A stretch of DNA of 64,000 bases, from positions 42,932 to 106,931 of the forward strand of contig JAPLQY010000060.1 in the NCBI GenBank assembly GCA_026399475.1, in the 5' to 3' direction. Each line of letters opens with the position of its first letter. The first letter of the stretch is position 1. Source of the stretch: Rhodocyclales bacterium (GTDB lineage: Bacteria > Pseudomonadota > Gammaproteobacteria > Burkholderiales > Rhodocyclaceae). The notes below the pieces were generated by a model. That model ran no database searches. It saw only the letters and a program-made list of their open reading frames with translations, and was not told the origin of the DNA. Below, in pieces: positions 32,297 to 40,490 of the stretch. The translations under genes were made by a program, and so were the position numbers.

Positions 32297-33094
32297 TTAT
32301 CGGGAAGCGGCGGCGGAATCAGCCTTGCCGTCCCCAAAGGATGACGCCAGCTTCAACGCCGCGTTACGCAGCAGCGAGGTGTCGCCGCCGACCGCGATGA
32401 AACTTGCGCCGCAGTCGCGGTAATGCTGTGCCAGCCCCGGTTCGGTAACGAATACGCCGGCCGCCTTGCCACTGGCTGCAATGCGCCTCAGCGCAGCTTC
32501 GACGGCAGCCTTGACCTCGATATGTCCGCTGTCACCAAGGTGTCCGAGCGACGCAGCGAGGTCGGCCGGGCCGATGAACGCGGCATCAACGCCTTCCACC
32601 GCCAGGATCGCGTCGAGATTCGCCAGTCCTTGTCGTGTTTCAATCTGCACGATTAAACAAATTTCCTCGTTGGCGTGTTTGGCATAGTCCTTGATGCCGC
32701 CCCAATGCGCCGCGCGCGCCAGCGAAGTGCCGACGCCACGGACGCCCTGCGGCGGGTAGCGAACGGCCAGCACCAGCGCCTTCGCCTCGGCGACAGTTTC
32801 GACCATCGGCACCAGCAGCGTATGCGCGCCGATGTCGAGATATTGCTTGATCAGGGCCGCGTCGTGATTCACCGGCCGCACTGCAAGATGCACCGGATAG
32901 GGCGCGGCCGCCTGCAGTTGTGCCAGCACACTAGGCGGATTGTTGGGCGCATGCTCGCCATCGATCAGCAGCCAGTCGAACCCCGCCGTGGCGAGAATCT
33001 CCATGCTGTAGGGACTGCCCAGGCCGACGAAGAGGCCTGTCTGCCGGCGCTTTTCGCGCAGGCTCTGCTTGAAGCTGTTGCGCGGCATGTCCAT
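32297..33094 (-). CDS. hpaI: HpaI-type 2-oxo acid aldolase
   Basis: This 265-residue class II (metal-dependent) pyruvate aldolase belongs to the HpcH/HpaI family. HpaI cleaves 4-hydroxy-2-oxoheptanedioate to pyruvate and succinic semialdehyde. Visible segments are FVGLGSPYSMEILATAGFDWLLIDGEHAPN, HTLLVPMVETVAEAKALV, QIETRQGLANL and FIGPADLAASLGHLG, which include the metal-binding Glu and Asp. The other homoprotocatechuate pathway genes are absent, so the physiological substrate may differ. It starts 7 bases after the LysR gene. Confidence 0.92.
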   Translation of the reverse strand: MDMPRNSFKQSLREKRRQTGLFVGLGSPYSMEILATAGFDWLLIDGEHAPNNPPSVLAQLQAAAPYPVHLAVRPVNHDAALIKQYLDIGAHTLLVPMVETVAEAKALVLAVRYPPQGVRGVGTSLARAAHWGGIKDYAKHANEEICLIVQIETRQGLANLDAILAVEGVDAAFIGPADLAASLGHLGDSGHIEVKAAVEAALRRIAASGKAAGVFVTEPGLAQHYRDCGASFIAVGGDTSLLRNAALKLASSFGDGKADSAAASR

Positions 33095-33101
33095 GATCGG
33101 C

Positions 33102-34019
33102 CTATTCGAGATTCAGGCCGCGGTCCCAGTACGGATCGGGGCCAAGGCGCTCGGCGAGAAAATCGACAAACGCCCGCACTCGCTGCGGTACGAAACGGTT
33201 GCCGGGAAATACGGCGAACATGTCCAGTACCGGGATCTGGAAATTCTTCAGGATCGGTACCAGTTTGCCCTGCCGGATCGCCTCGGCGGCAATGAAGGTG
33301 GGTTCATAGGCAATGCCCATGCCCTGCAAGGCAGCGTCCTGCAGGGCGTTGCCATTGTTGGCGGTAATCGGCCCACTGATCTCTACCCAGTGGCGCGCGC
33401 CGTCGATGATGAAGGGCCAGCTGGAGCGCGAGGTCAGCGAATAGGCGAGGCAGGCCCGCTGCGCCAGTTCGTCCGGATGTTTTGGTTCGCCATGGAGCTG
33501 CAGGTAGCCGGGGGAAGCCACGACCACCGAGCGGCAGGTCGTCAGGCGCCGTGCCACCGTGGTTTCGGGCAGCAAACGATCGGTGATGCGCAACGCGAAA
33601 TCCATGCCTTCCTCGATCAGGTTCACCCGCCGGTCATTGAAGTCGAGATCGATGCGGATGTCGGGGTGGGCCTGGGAGAACTCCAGTATCAGCGGCGTCA
33701 GGTGCAGCAGTCCGAAGGTCATGGGCACGCTGGCGCGAATCTCGCCGCGCAGGGTCTGACGCTCGCCGGCAAGATTCCCCTCGGCCTCGTCGATGCGATC
33801 GAGGATGTCGCGGCATTGGTCGATATAGCTTGCACCGGCCGAGGTGAGTGACAGCCGGCGCGTGCTGCGGGCGATCAGCTTGACCCCGAGGTGCGCTTCC
33901 AGCGCGGCAATCTGGCGCGTAACCGCCGAGCGTGCCACGTTCATCTGCTCTGCCACGGCGGTAAAGCTTCCCGCCTCCGCCACGCGCACAAAAGTCTGCA
34001 TTGCCGCCAATCGATCCAT
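33102..34019 (-). CDS. LysR-type transcriptional regulator
   Basis: This 305-residue protein has the N-terminal winged helix of the LysR family (MDRLAAMQTFVRVAEAGSFTAVAEQMNVARSAVTRQIAALE) and a C-terminal effector-binding domain. It is transcribed ahead of hpaI, which is only 7 bases away, rather than divergently from it. It likely regulates its own downstream run and possibly the divergent dsbAB. A perfect inverted repeat of the LysR T-N11-A form lies 40 bases upstream (34059-34085). Confidence 0.93.
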   Translation of the reverse strand: MDRLAAMQTFVRVAEAGSFTAVAEQMNVARSAVTRQIAALEAHLGVKLIARSTRRLSLTSAGASYIDQCRDILDRIDEAEGNLAGERQTLRGEIRASVPMTFGLLHLTPLILEFSQAHPDIRIDLDFNDRRVNLIEEGMDFALRITDRLLPETTVARRLTTCRSVVVASPGYLQLHGEPKHPDELAQRACLAYSLTSRSSWPFIIDGARHWVEISGPITANNGNALQDAALQGMGIAYEPTFIAAEAIRQGKLVPILKNFQIPVLDMFAVFPGNRFVPQRVRAFVDFLAERLGPDPYWDRGLNLE

Positions 34020-34058
34020 GGATGCCCTGTTCCGCGACTAAAATTTCGATCTTCGCTC

Positions 34059-34085
34059 ATTGTATGGGGAACGCTGTCATACAAT
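34059..34085. promoter_or_regulatory. Perfect 8+8 inverted repeat, candidate LysR operator
   Basis: ATTGTATG and CATACAAT are exact reverse complements separated by 11 bases, between the divergent LysR gene and dsbA. Inner pairs match the T-N11-A rule of LysR operators. TACAAT occurs on both strands within the arms and may serve as -10 elements in both directions. Confidence 0.6.
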
Positions 34086-34117
34086 TCCACTCAAACCCCC
34101 TTTCCACGGAGATTTTC

Positions 34118-34762
34118 ATGAAGAGACTCGCTGCCCTGCTGTTTGCCACACTCATGTCATCGCTCACCCTGTCCGGCGTCAGCCTTGCGGCGGATGTGCA
34201 AGCCGGTCGTGAATTCAAGCCGATCAATCCGCCGCTGGCCAGTCCCAAGGACAAAATCGAGGTGATCGAGTTCTTCTCCTACGGCTGCCCGCATTGCAGC
34301 GACTTCCATCCCCTGATCAGCCAGTGGGCGGCCAAGCTGCCCAAGGATGTGAGCTTCCGCCGCGTCCCGGTCAGCTTCAATCGTCCCGAGTGGGCTCGCC
34401 TTTCACGTCTGTTCTATGCCCTGGAAGCCACCGGCGACCTGGCGAAACTCGATACTGCGGTTTTTCTCGCGATCCATGAGCAGCGTGTCGCCTTCAAGAC
34501 CGACGAATCCGTGGTCTCATGGGTAGCCAGCAAGGGAGTCGATGGCAAGAAGTTCGGTGATGCGATGGTCTCGTTTTCCATGCAAAGCAAGGTGCAGCGC
34601 GGCGACCAGGAGGCCACTGCGGCCCGCATTGGCGGGGTGCCTGCGGTGTCGGTCGATGGCAAATACCTGATCAACAACGAGGCCGCCAGCAACTACGAAG
34701 AACTGTTGAAGTTTGCCGACGCCGTCATCGTCAAGGCCCGTCAGGAACACAAGGGCAAATAA
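34118..34762 (+). CDS. dsbA: DsbA thiol:disulfide interchange protein
   Basis: DsbA introduces disulfide bonds into periplasmic proteins. The 214-residue precursor has a signal peptide (cleavage after about residue 24, VSLA), then a thioredoxin fold with active site Cys57-Pro-His-Cys60 (FFSYGCPHCSDFHP) and the cis-proline region GGVPAVSVDGKYL. The ATG at 34118 follows CACGGAGATTTT; the track start at 34001 would destroy the signal peptide. dsbB follows after 3 bases. Confidence 0.96.
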   Translation: MKRLAALLFATLMSSLTLSGVSLAADVQAGREFKPINPPLASPKDKIEVIEFFSYGCPHCSDFHPLISQWAAKLPKDVSFRRVPVSFNRPEWARLSRLFYALEATGDLAKLDTAVFLAIHEQRVAFKTDESVVSWVASKGVDGKKFGDAMVSFSMQSKVQRGDQEATAARIGGVPAVSVDGKYLINNEAASNYEELLKFADAVIVKARQEHKGK

Positions 34763-34765
34763 GCC

Positions 34766-35266
34766 GTGCCCTTGATGCGCTGGCTCTTCACCCCGCGCGG
34801 CCTGTTCAGCGCGACTGGGTTTGCCGCGCTCGGCCTCGTCGCGGGCGGCCTGATTCTGGCTAACACCATGAACCTCGCCGCCTGCCCGCTGTGCATTCTG
34901 CAGAGGATGTTGTACCTGCTGCTGGCGCTCGAGGCAGGTGTAGCGTGGGCGCTGGCCGGGGCCGCGTCGCAGCGACGTGCAGCGGCGTTCGTCATGGCGG
35001 CTACTGCGCTGACCGGCGCCGGCATTGCGGCGTATCAGACCTGGCTGCAGCGCTTCGCCAAGGGAGTCAGTTGTACGGCCGATCAGCCCTGGTGGGAAGG
35101 CTTTGTGAATTGGGCCGGCAGCCAGTGGCCGCTGATGTTCGAAGCCAGCGGCTTGTGCTCCGAGGCCGGCTGGAAGTTTCTCGGCCTGTCGATCGCCGAA
35201 TGGTCGCTGATCGCTTTTACGTCGATGACGATTGCCATGCTGGTGGCGCTGCTGCGGAAAAACTAG
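34766..35266 (+). CDS. dsbB: DsbB disulfide bond formation protein
   Basis: DsbB reoxidises DsbA using quinone. The 166-residue protein has four membrane helices and both cysteine pairs: Cys40/Cys43 in ACPLCILQR, and Cys103/Cys131 in the periplasmic loop (GVSCTADQPWWEGF ... GLCSEAG). It starts with GTG three bases after dsbA, so the pair is a tight operon. This linked dsbA-dsbB arrangement is less common than separate loci. It is convergent with livM. Confidence 0.94.
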   Translation: MPLMRWLFTPRGLFSATGFAALGLVAGGLILANTMNLAACPLCILQRMLYLLLALEAGVAWALAGAASQRRAAAFVMAATALTGAGIAAYQTWLQRFAKGVSCTADQPWWEGFVNWAGSQWPLMFEASGLCSEAGWKFLGLSIAEWSLIAFTSMTIAMLVALLRKN

Positions 35267-35286
35267 CCCCGGCGACTTGGCCCGAC

Positions 35287-36222
35287 CTAGGTTTTCTGCC
35301 CGATCATCCGGCGGTAAAACGCCAGCGATTCGCCGACAATCCCGCGCCTGAAGGCCAGCACGCAGATCACGAAAATCGCGCCCATGATCACCGTGACCAG
35401 CGAGCCCACCTTGTCGGCGAGTTCGTTCTGCAAAGTGACGATCACGGTCGCCCCCACCAGCGGCCCGAACACCGTACCCATGCCGCCCAGCAGGGTCATC
35501 AGCACCACCTCGCCCGAGGTATGCCAGTGGGCGTCGGTCAGGGTGGCGAACTTGAATACCAGCGTCTTGGTCGCACCGGCCAGGCCGGCCAGCCCGGCCG
35601 AGAGCACGAAGGCCAGCAGCTTGTATTTCGCCACGTCGTAACCCAGGGAAATCGTTCTCGCCTCATTTTCCCGAATCGCCTTGAGAATCTGTCCGAAGGG
35701 CGAATGAATGGTGCGCTGTATCAGCCAGAACGAGCCGGCAAAGATCGCCACCACCAGGTAATAGAGGTTCATGTCATCGGCCAGTTCGAGGCCGAACAGG
35801 GTGCCGCGCGGCACACCCTGCAAGCCATCTTCGCCGCCGGTGAAGGGCGCCTGGAGAAAGAAGAAGAACACCATCTGCGCCAGTGCCAGCGTCACCATCG
35901 CAAAGTAGATGCCCTGACGACGAATGGCAAGGCTGCCGATCACCCAGCCCAGCAAGGCTGCGGCACCGGTGCCGACCAGCAAACCGGCCAGCGTGGGCAG
36001 TTCCCATACCTTGAGGGCATGTCCGGTGACATAGGCCGCGGTGCCGAGAAACACGGCGTGACCGAAAGACAGCAGGCCCGTATAGCCCAGCAGCAGATTG
36101 AAGGCACAGGCGAACAGCGCAAAGCACAGCACCTTCATCACCAGTATCGGATAGATGAAGGTCGGTGCCAGCAGCAGCAGGGCGAGACCGAAGAGATAGG
36201 CGATGGTGATGCGCCTGCTCAT
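35287..36222 (-). CDS. livM: LivM, branched-chain amino acid ABC permease
   Basis: LivM is one of the two inner-membrane permease subunits of a branched-chain amino acid importer. The 311-residue protein has about nine hydrophobic segments and family motifs FNLLLGYTGLLSFGHAVFLGTAAYV and the EAA-like loop IRENEARTISLGYDVAKYKLLAFV. Its ATG overlaps the livH stop by four bases. It ends the livGFKHM operon. Confidence 0.93.
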   Translation of the reverse strand: MSRRITIAYLFGLALLLLAPTFIYPILVMKVLCFALFACAFNLLLGYTGLLSFGHAVFLGTAAYVTGHALKVWELPTLAGLLVGTGAAALLGWVIGSLAIRRQGIYFAMVTLALAQMVFFFFLQAPFTGGEDGLQGVPRGTLFGLELADDMNLYYLVVAIFAGSFWLIQRTIHSPFGQILKAIRENEARTISLGYDVAKYKLLAFVLSAGLAGLAGATKTLVFKFATLTDAHWHTSGEVVLMTLLGGMGTVFGPLVGATVIVTLQNELADKVGSLVTVIMGAIFVICVLAFRRGIVGESLAFYRRMIGQKT

Positions 36223-37106
36223 TTCTCTCTCCCGAACAGGCCCGCCGGACGGAACATGAGTACTACCGCCATGATCATGAAGACCACGGTGGCGCTCGCC
36301 TCGGGCCAGAATACCTTGGTCATGCCCTCGATGATGCCGAGGCCGAGGCCGGTCAGGACCGAGCCGAGAATCGAGCCCATGCCGCCAATCACCACGACGG
36401 CAAACACCACGATGATCAGGTTGGAGCCCATCAGCGGGCCGATCTGGGTCGCCGGCGCGGCCAGCACCCCGGCGAATCCCGCCAGGCCGACGCCGAAACC
36501 ATAGGTCAACATCACCATCAGCGGCACGTTGATGCCGAAAGCCTGCGTCAGTTGCGGGTTTTCGGTCGCCGCGCGCAGATAGGCGCCGAGCCGGGTCTTC
36601 TCAATTACGTACCAGGTGACGAGGCAGACCGACAGCGAAGCAACGATGATCCAGGCGCGATACTTGGGCAGGAACATGAAGCCGAGATTGAAGGCGCCCG
36701 AGAGTTCCTCGGGAATCGAATACGGCTGACCGGCAACGCCGTACAGATCGCGGAACAGGCCTTCGATCATCAAGGCCAGGCCGAAGGTCAGCAGCAGGCC
36801 GTAGAGGTGGTCCAGCTTGTAGAGCCACTGCAGCATCAGTCGCTCGATGACAATGCCGATCAGGCCGACGCCGATGGGCGCCAGCAGCAGCATCCACCAG
36901 TAGCCGAGGCCGAGATACTCCATGCCCATCCAGGTCAGCATGGCACCGGCCATGTACAAGGCGCCGTGGGTGAAGTTGATGATGTTCAGCATGCCGAAGA
37001 TCACGGCGAGACCGAGGCTCAGAACGGCATAGAACGAGCCATTCACCAGGCCCAGCATCAGCTGGCCAAACAGGGCCTGGATCGGTACGCCGAAAATCTC
37101 CGTCAT
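36219..37106 (-). CDS. livH: LivH, branched-chain amino acid ABC permease
   Basis: LivH is the partner permease of LivM. The 295-residue membrane protein shows LGLVNGSFYAVLSLGLAVIFGMLNIINFTHGALYMAGA at the N-terminus and the loop ATENPQLTQAFGINVPLMVMLTYGFGVGLAG, typical of the family. It lies 31 bases after livK. Confidence 0.94.
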   Translation of the reverse strand: MTEIFGVPIQALFGQLMLGLVNGSFYAVLSLGLAVIFGMLNIINFTHGALYMAGAMLTWMGMEYLGLGYWWMLLLAPIGVGLIGIVIERLMLQWLYKLDHLYGLLLTFGLALMIEGLFRDLYGVAGQPYSIPEELSGAFNLGFMFLPKYRAWIIVASLSVCLVTWYVIEKTRLGAYLRAATENPQLTQAFGINVPLMVMLTYGFGVGLAGFAGVLAAPATQIGPLMGSNLIIVVFAVVVIGGMGSILGSVLTGLGLGIIEGMTKVFWPEASATVVFMIMAVVLMFRPAGLFGREK

Positions 37107-37137
37107 GCGAACATCACTCCTGCACCGTCTGGGCCGC

Positions 37138-38370
37138 CTACTTCTTGGCGACGGCGGCGCAACGCGACGCCGACATCGGTTGGAAAGCCTGATCGCCGGG
37201 AATCACCTGCTTGATGTTGTAGTAGTCCCACGGCTCCTTCGACTCGCCGGGCTTCTTGACCTCGACCAGGTACATGTCATGCACCATGCGGCCGTCCTCG
37301 CGAATCTTGCCGCCCTTGGCGAAGGGATCGTTGATCGGCGTCTCCTTCATCTTCTTCATCACCGTTGCCGTATCGTCGGTCCCGGTCGCCTGCACGGCCT
37401 TCAGGTAGTGCAGGACCGCCGAATAGGTGCCGGCCGGCAGCATGTTGGGCATCTTCTTGTGCCGGCTGAAGAAACGGCGGCTGAATTCGCGCGTCTCGTT
37501 GTTGAGGTTCCAGTAGAAGCCCTCGGTAAACATCATGCCTTGCGTCGTCTGCAGGCCCAGGGCATGGATATCGACAATGGTGGTCAGCAGGCCGACCACA
37601 GTTTGCGTCTTGGTGATGCCGAACTCGTTGGCCGCCTTGATCGAGTTGATCGTATCGCCACCCGCATTCGCCAGACCAACCACCTTGGCCTTGGATGCCT
37701 GCGCCTGCAAGAGGAACGAAGAAAAGTCGGAAGCATTCAGCGGGTGCCGCACCGAACCCAGGACCTTGCCTCCGGCTGCCTTTACCGCATCCGTGGTGTC
37801 CTTCTCCAGCGAATGGCCGAAGGCGTAGTCGGCGGTGAGGATGAACCAGGTATCCTTGCCCTGCTTGGTTACCGCCTTGCCCGGACCGTTGGCCAGCGCG
37901 TAGGTGTCATAGACGTAATGGACCACATTGCCTGGCGCGCAATCCTCGTTGGTCAGGCGCGTCGAAGCCGCACCGGTGTTCATCATGATCTTGTTCTTTT
38001 CGGTCGTGACCTTGGCCACCGCCAGCGCCACCCCGGAATTCAGTACGTCGGTGACCATGTCCACGCCTTGCGTGTCGTACCATTCGCGGACCTTGTTGGA
38101 CCCGACGTCGGCCTTGTTCTGGTGATCGGCCGAAACCAGTTCAATCTTGAATTTCGGCTTGAACTGCGCCTTGAAATCCTCGATGGCCATCTCGGCCGCA
38201 ACCACCGAGCCCTTGCCACCCAGGTCGGAATACACCCCGGACATGTCGGTCAGCACGGCGATCTTGACCACGTCGCCGGAAATCTTTCCGGCAGCTTGAG
38301 CCAGCGCGGATCCCGCCACAGGCAACAGCATTGCAGAAAGGGCCAGGGCCAGCAGTTTGCGTTTCATCAT
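37138..38370 (-). CDS. livK: LivK-type branched-chain amino acid binding protein
   Basis: This 410-residue periplasmic protein captures the substrate for the LivHMGF transporter. A signal peptide (KRKLLALALSAMLLPVAGSALAQA) precedes the binding domain (KIAVLTDMSGVYSDLGGKGSVVAAEMAIEDF). The start ATG at 38370 follows AAGGAGGAGACACC. The long track start at 38460 is rejected. The gene is embedded between the ATPase and permease genes. The true ligand could be an amino acid, a small amide or an aromatic acid, since this family is broad in Betaproteobacteria. Confidence 0.93.
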   Translation of the reverse strand: MMKRKLLALALSAMLLPVAGSALAQAAGKISGDVVKIAVLTDMSGVYSDLGGKGSVVAAEMAIEDFKAQFKPKFKIELVSADHQNKADVGSNKVREWYDTQGVDMVTDVLNSGVALAVAKVTTEKNKIMMNTGAASTRLTNEDCAPGNVVHYVYDTYALANGPGKAVTKQGKDTWFILTADYAFGHSLEKDTTDAVKAAGGKVLGSVRHPLNASDFSSFLLQAQASKAKVVGLANAGGDTINSIKAANEFGITKTQTVVGLLTTIVDIHALGLQTTQGMMFTEGFYWNLNNETREFSRRFFSRHKKMPNMLPAGTYSAVLHYLKAVQATGTDDTATVMKKMKETPINDPFAKGGKIREDGRMVHDMYLVEVKKPGESKEPWDYYNIKQVIPGDQAFQPMSASRCAAVAKK

Positions 38371-38410
38371 GGTGTCTCCTCCTTGGTAAAAATTGACGGC
38401 GTCCGAATGC

Positions 38411-39118
38411 TCAAACGCCAAGGTACTCCTGCAGCAAATGCTGCTTTTCCTCGATTTCATTTTGCGCTATCTCTGCCATGACCTGTCCGTGTTCGACGAT
38501 GAACATGCGATCGGCGAGCGGCGCGGCGAAGCGGAAGTTCTGCTCCACCAGAATGATCGTGTAGTCGCGCTCCTTGAGCATCCTGATGACTTCACCCAGC
38601 TTTTGCACTATCACCGGCGCGAGACCCTCCGAGACTTCGTCGAGCAGCAGCAGCCTGGCCCCGGTGCGCAGGATACGCGCCATGGCCAGCATTTGCTGCT
38701 CGCCACCTGACAGCCGTGTGCCCTGGCTGTTGCGGCGTTCCTTCAGATTGGGAAACATCTCGTAGAGCTCGTCGAGACTCAGGCCGCCGCTACCCACCTG
38801 GGGCGGCAGCAGCAGGTTCTCCTCGCAACTCAGACTGGCGTATATGCCCCGCTCTTCCGGGCAGTAGCCGACACCCAGTTGGGCAATCCGGTGCGAAGGC
38901 ATCTTGATGACCTCGCGGCCATTGAGCATGATCGAACCGGTACGCCGACCGGTCAGGCCGAGGATCGCGCGCAGCGTGGTGGTGCGCCCCGCACCGTTGC
39001 GGCCCAGCAGTGAGATGCACTCCCCGCGCCGCACGGTGAAATCCATGCCGTGCAGCACATGCGATTCGCCATAGAAGGCATGCAGATCTGAGACGCGTAA
39101 AAATTCGGTGGCGCTCAT
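38411..39118 (-). CDS. livF: LivF, ABC ATPase with Arg in Walker A
   Basis: LivF is one of two ATPase subunits powering the importer. The 235-residue protein has the signature LSGGEQQMLAMARIL and Walker B LLLLDEVSEGLAP. The Walker A motif reads GRNGAGRTTT, with Arg in place of the otherwise nearly invariant Lys. This was confirmed in the bases (CGC codon). From memory such Arg variants occur in a LivF subgroup, so this may be natural, with LivG carrying the normal Lys. The ATG at 39118 follows GGGGGGCAGG; a start at 39133 would add five residues. Confidence 0.92.
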   Translation of the reverse strand: MSATEFLRVSDLHAFYGESHVLHGMDFTVRRGECISLLGRNGAGRTTTLRAILGLTGRRTGSIMLNGREVIKMPSHRIAQLGVGYCPEERGIYASLSCEENLLLPPQVGSGGLSLDELYEMFPNLKERRNSQGTRLSGGEQQMLAMARILRTGARLLLLDEVSEGLAPVIVQKLGEVIRMLKERDYTIILVEQNFRFAAPLADRMFIVEHGQVMAEIAQNEIEEKQHLLQEYLGV

Positions 39119-39133
39119 GAGCCTGCCCCCCAT

Positions 39134-39154
39134 CCCCCGTCCCGAGGACGGGGG
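39134..39154. repeat. GC-rich perfect palindrome between livG and livF
   Basis: CCCCCGTCC and GGACGGGGG pair perfectly over 9 bases around CGA. It lies in the 112-base gap that breaks the otherwise tight liv operon, just before the livF start. It differs in sequence from the pair at 17824 and 18938 but is similar in type. It may be a repeat insertion or an mRNA processing signal. Confidence 0.5.
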
Positions 39155-39230
39155 TGACGAGAGTTCGCCGCGTTGCGGTTCCGGGTCGTTGGCTGCGCCT
39201 TCCTTGAGGCGGCTCGGCGGAAGGCACTCA

Positions 39231-40010
39231 TCAATGCCCCGCCGGCGAAGCCAGTTCGCCGACTTCCGTGCCCATGTAGGCCTCGATCACCAACGGGTTG
39301 GCGGCGACCTCGGCATAGGGACCTTCGGCCAGTACCGATCCGCGGGCGAGCACGGTCAGGGTGTCTGAAATCCCGGCCACCACCTTCATGTTGTGTTCCA
39401 CCATGAGGATGGTTCGGTTGGCCGATACTTTCTTGATCAGCTGCATGACCCGATCCACGTCTTCGTGCCCCATGCCCTGGGTGGGTTCATCGAGCAGCAT
39501 GAGTTCGGGGTCAAGGGCCAGCGTCGTGGCAATTTCCAGTGCGCGCTTGCGACCGTAGGGCATTTCCACGGTCACCATGTCAGCGTAGCCTTGCAGGTCG
39601 ACTGACGCCAGCAATTCCATGGCGCGGTCGTTGAGCAAATCGAGGCTGCGGTCGGATTTCCAGAAATGAAAGCTGGTCCCGAGCTTGCGCTGCAGCGCAA
39701 TGCGGACATTTTCCAGCACCGTCAGATGGGGGAATACCGCAGAAATCTGAAAGGAACGAACAATGCCGCGGCGGGCGATTTTCTCCGGGGCTTCGCGGGT
39801 AATGTCGATGCCATTGAAGCGGATCTCGCCCTGCGTAGGCTCGAGAAATTTTGTCAGCAGATTGAAGCAGGTCGTCTTGCCGGCTCCGTTGGGGCCGATC
39901 AGCGCGTGAATGTGGCCGCGCCTGACTTTCAGGTCCACGCCATTGACCGCAATGAAACCACGGAATTCCTTGACGAGACCGGTGGTCTCGAGAATGCAAT
40001 CTTCTGCCAT
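39231..40010 (-). CDS. livG: LivG, branched-chain amino acid ABC ATPase
   Basis: LivG is the second ATPase subunit. The 259-residue protein has a regular Walker A (GPNGAGKTTCFNLLTKF), the LivG-type insertion (GIVRSFQISAVFPHLTVLENV), Walker B LMLLDEPTQGMGHEDVD and the switch His in LMVEHNM. The signature region reads VEMPYGRKRALEIATTLALD, where LSGG-type residues are replaced by MPYG, a form found in some LivG homologues. It is the first gene of livGFKHM. Confidence 0.94.
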   Translation of the reverse strand: MAEDCILETTGLVKEFRGFIAVNGVDLKVRRGHIHALIGPNGAGKTTCFNLLTKFLEPTQGEIRFNGIDITREAPEKIARRGIVRSFQISAVFPHLTVLENVRIALQRKLGTSFHFWKSDRSLDLLNDRAMELLASVDLQGYADMVTVEMPYGRKRALEIATTLALDPELMLLDEPTQGMGHEDVDRVMQLIKKVSANRTILMVEHNMKVVAGISDTLTVLARGSVLAEGPYAEVAANPLVIEAYMGTEVGELASPAGH

Positions 40011-40196
40011 CAAGCTCTTTTCGTCTTATCAGGGCGCCGACGACCAGCGCCTCTGTCTCTGTTGCGGACGATTATGCGGTGGGCCTTGAGTTTGCGCAAG
40101 CAAAGCGAGTGCGCGTCCGCGGCGAGACGCACCCGCACCTGTTTTTTGGTCCGCAGCTTGGGCTAAACTGGAATGCCACCCTCAGGAGGAACTGCC
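40011..40196. other. Divergent gap livG / small secreted protein, no clear element
   Basis: This 186-base gap must contain promoters for the liv operon and for the two small secreted proteins. TAAACT near the right end could be a -10, but no matching -35 is seen. I see no RNA gene or strong palindrome. Confidence 0.35.
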
Positions 40197-40475
40197 ATGA
40201 AGCGACATGCCGCCATAACTCTGCTCGGCGCTGCCACCCTCGCCCTTGCCGCCACGTCAAGCTACGCGGAAGGCCCGGGAGGCGACATGAAAGCCAGGCA
40301 CCAGGAACGCGAAGCCCGGCAGGAGCAGGTCAAAAAGGAAATGCGGCAGGTGGAAGACAGGCAGCGCCAGGAGCAACGCGACCTCGAAGATCGCCATCAC
40401 AAGGAGCGCAAGTCGCTGCATGACAAACACGAGCAGGAACGTGATGCGCTGCGGCAGAAGATGGCACCCAAATAA
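40197..40475 (+). CDS. Small secreted, highly charged coiled-coil protein
   Basis: This 92-residue protein has a signal peptide (MKRHAAITLLGAATLALAATSSYA) and a mature part of about 68 residues composed almost wholly of Arg, Lys, Glu, Gln, His and Asp. Repeated patterns such as RQEQVKKEMRQVEDRQ and DLEDRHHKERKSL predict one long charged helix or coiled coil in the periplasm. The start follows CAGGAGGAACTGCC, an excellent ribosome site. I do not recognise the family. Histidine-rich pairs could bind metal, which is only a thought. A second small secreted protein follows after 15 bases. Confidence 0.75.
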   Translation: MKRHAAITLLGAATLALAATSSYAEGPGGDMKARHQEREARQEQVKKEMRQVEDRQRQEQRDLEDRHHKERKSLHDKHEQERDALRQKMAPK

Positions 40476-40490
40476 GGGGATTTGTGGAGC

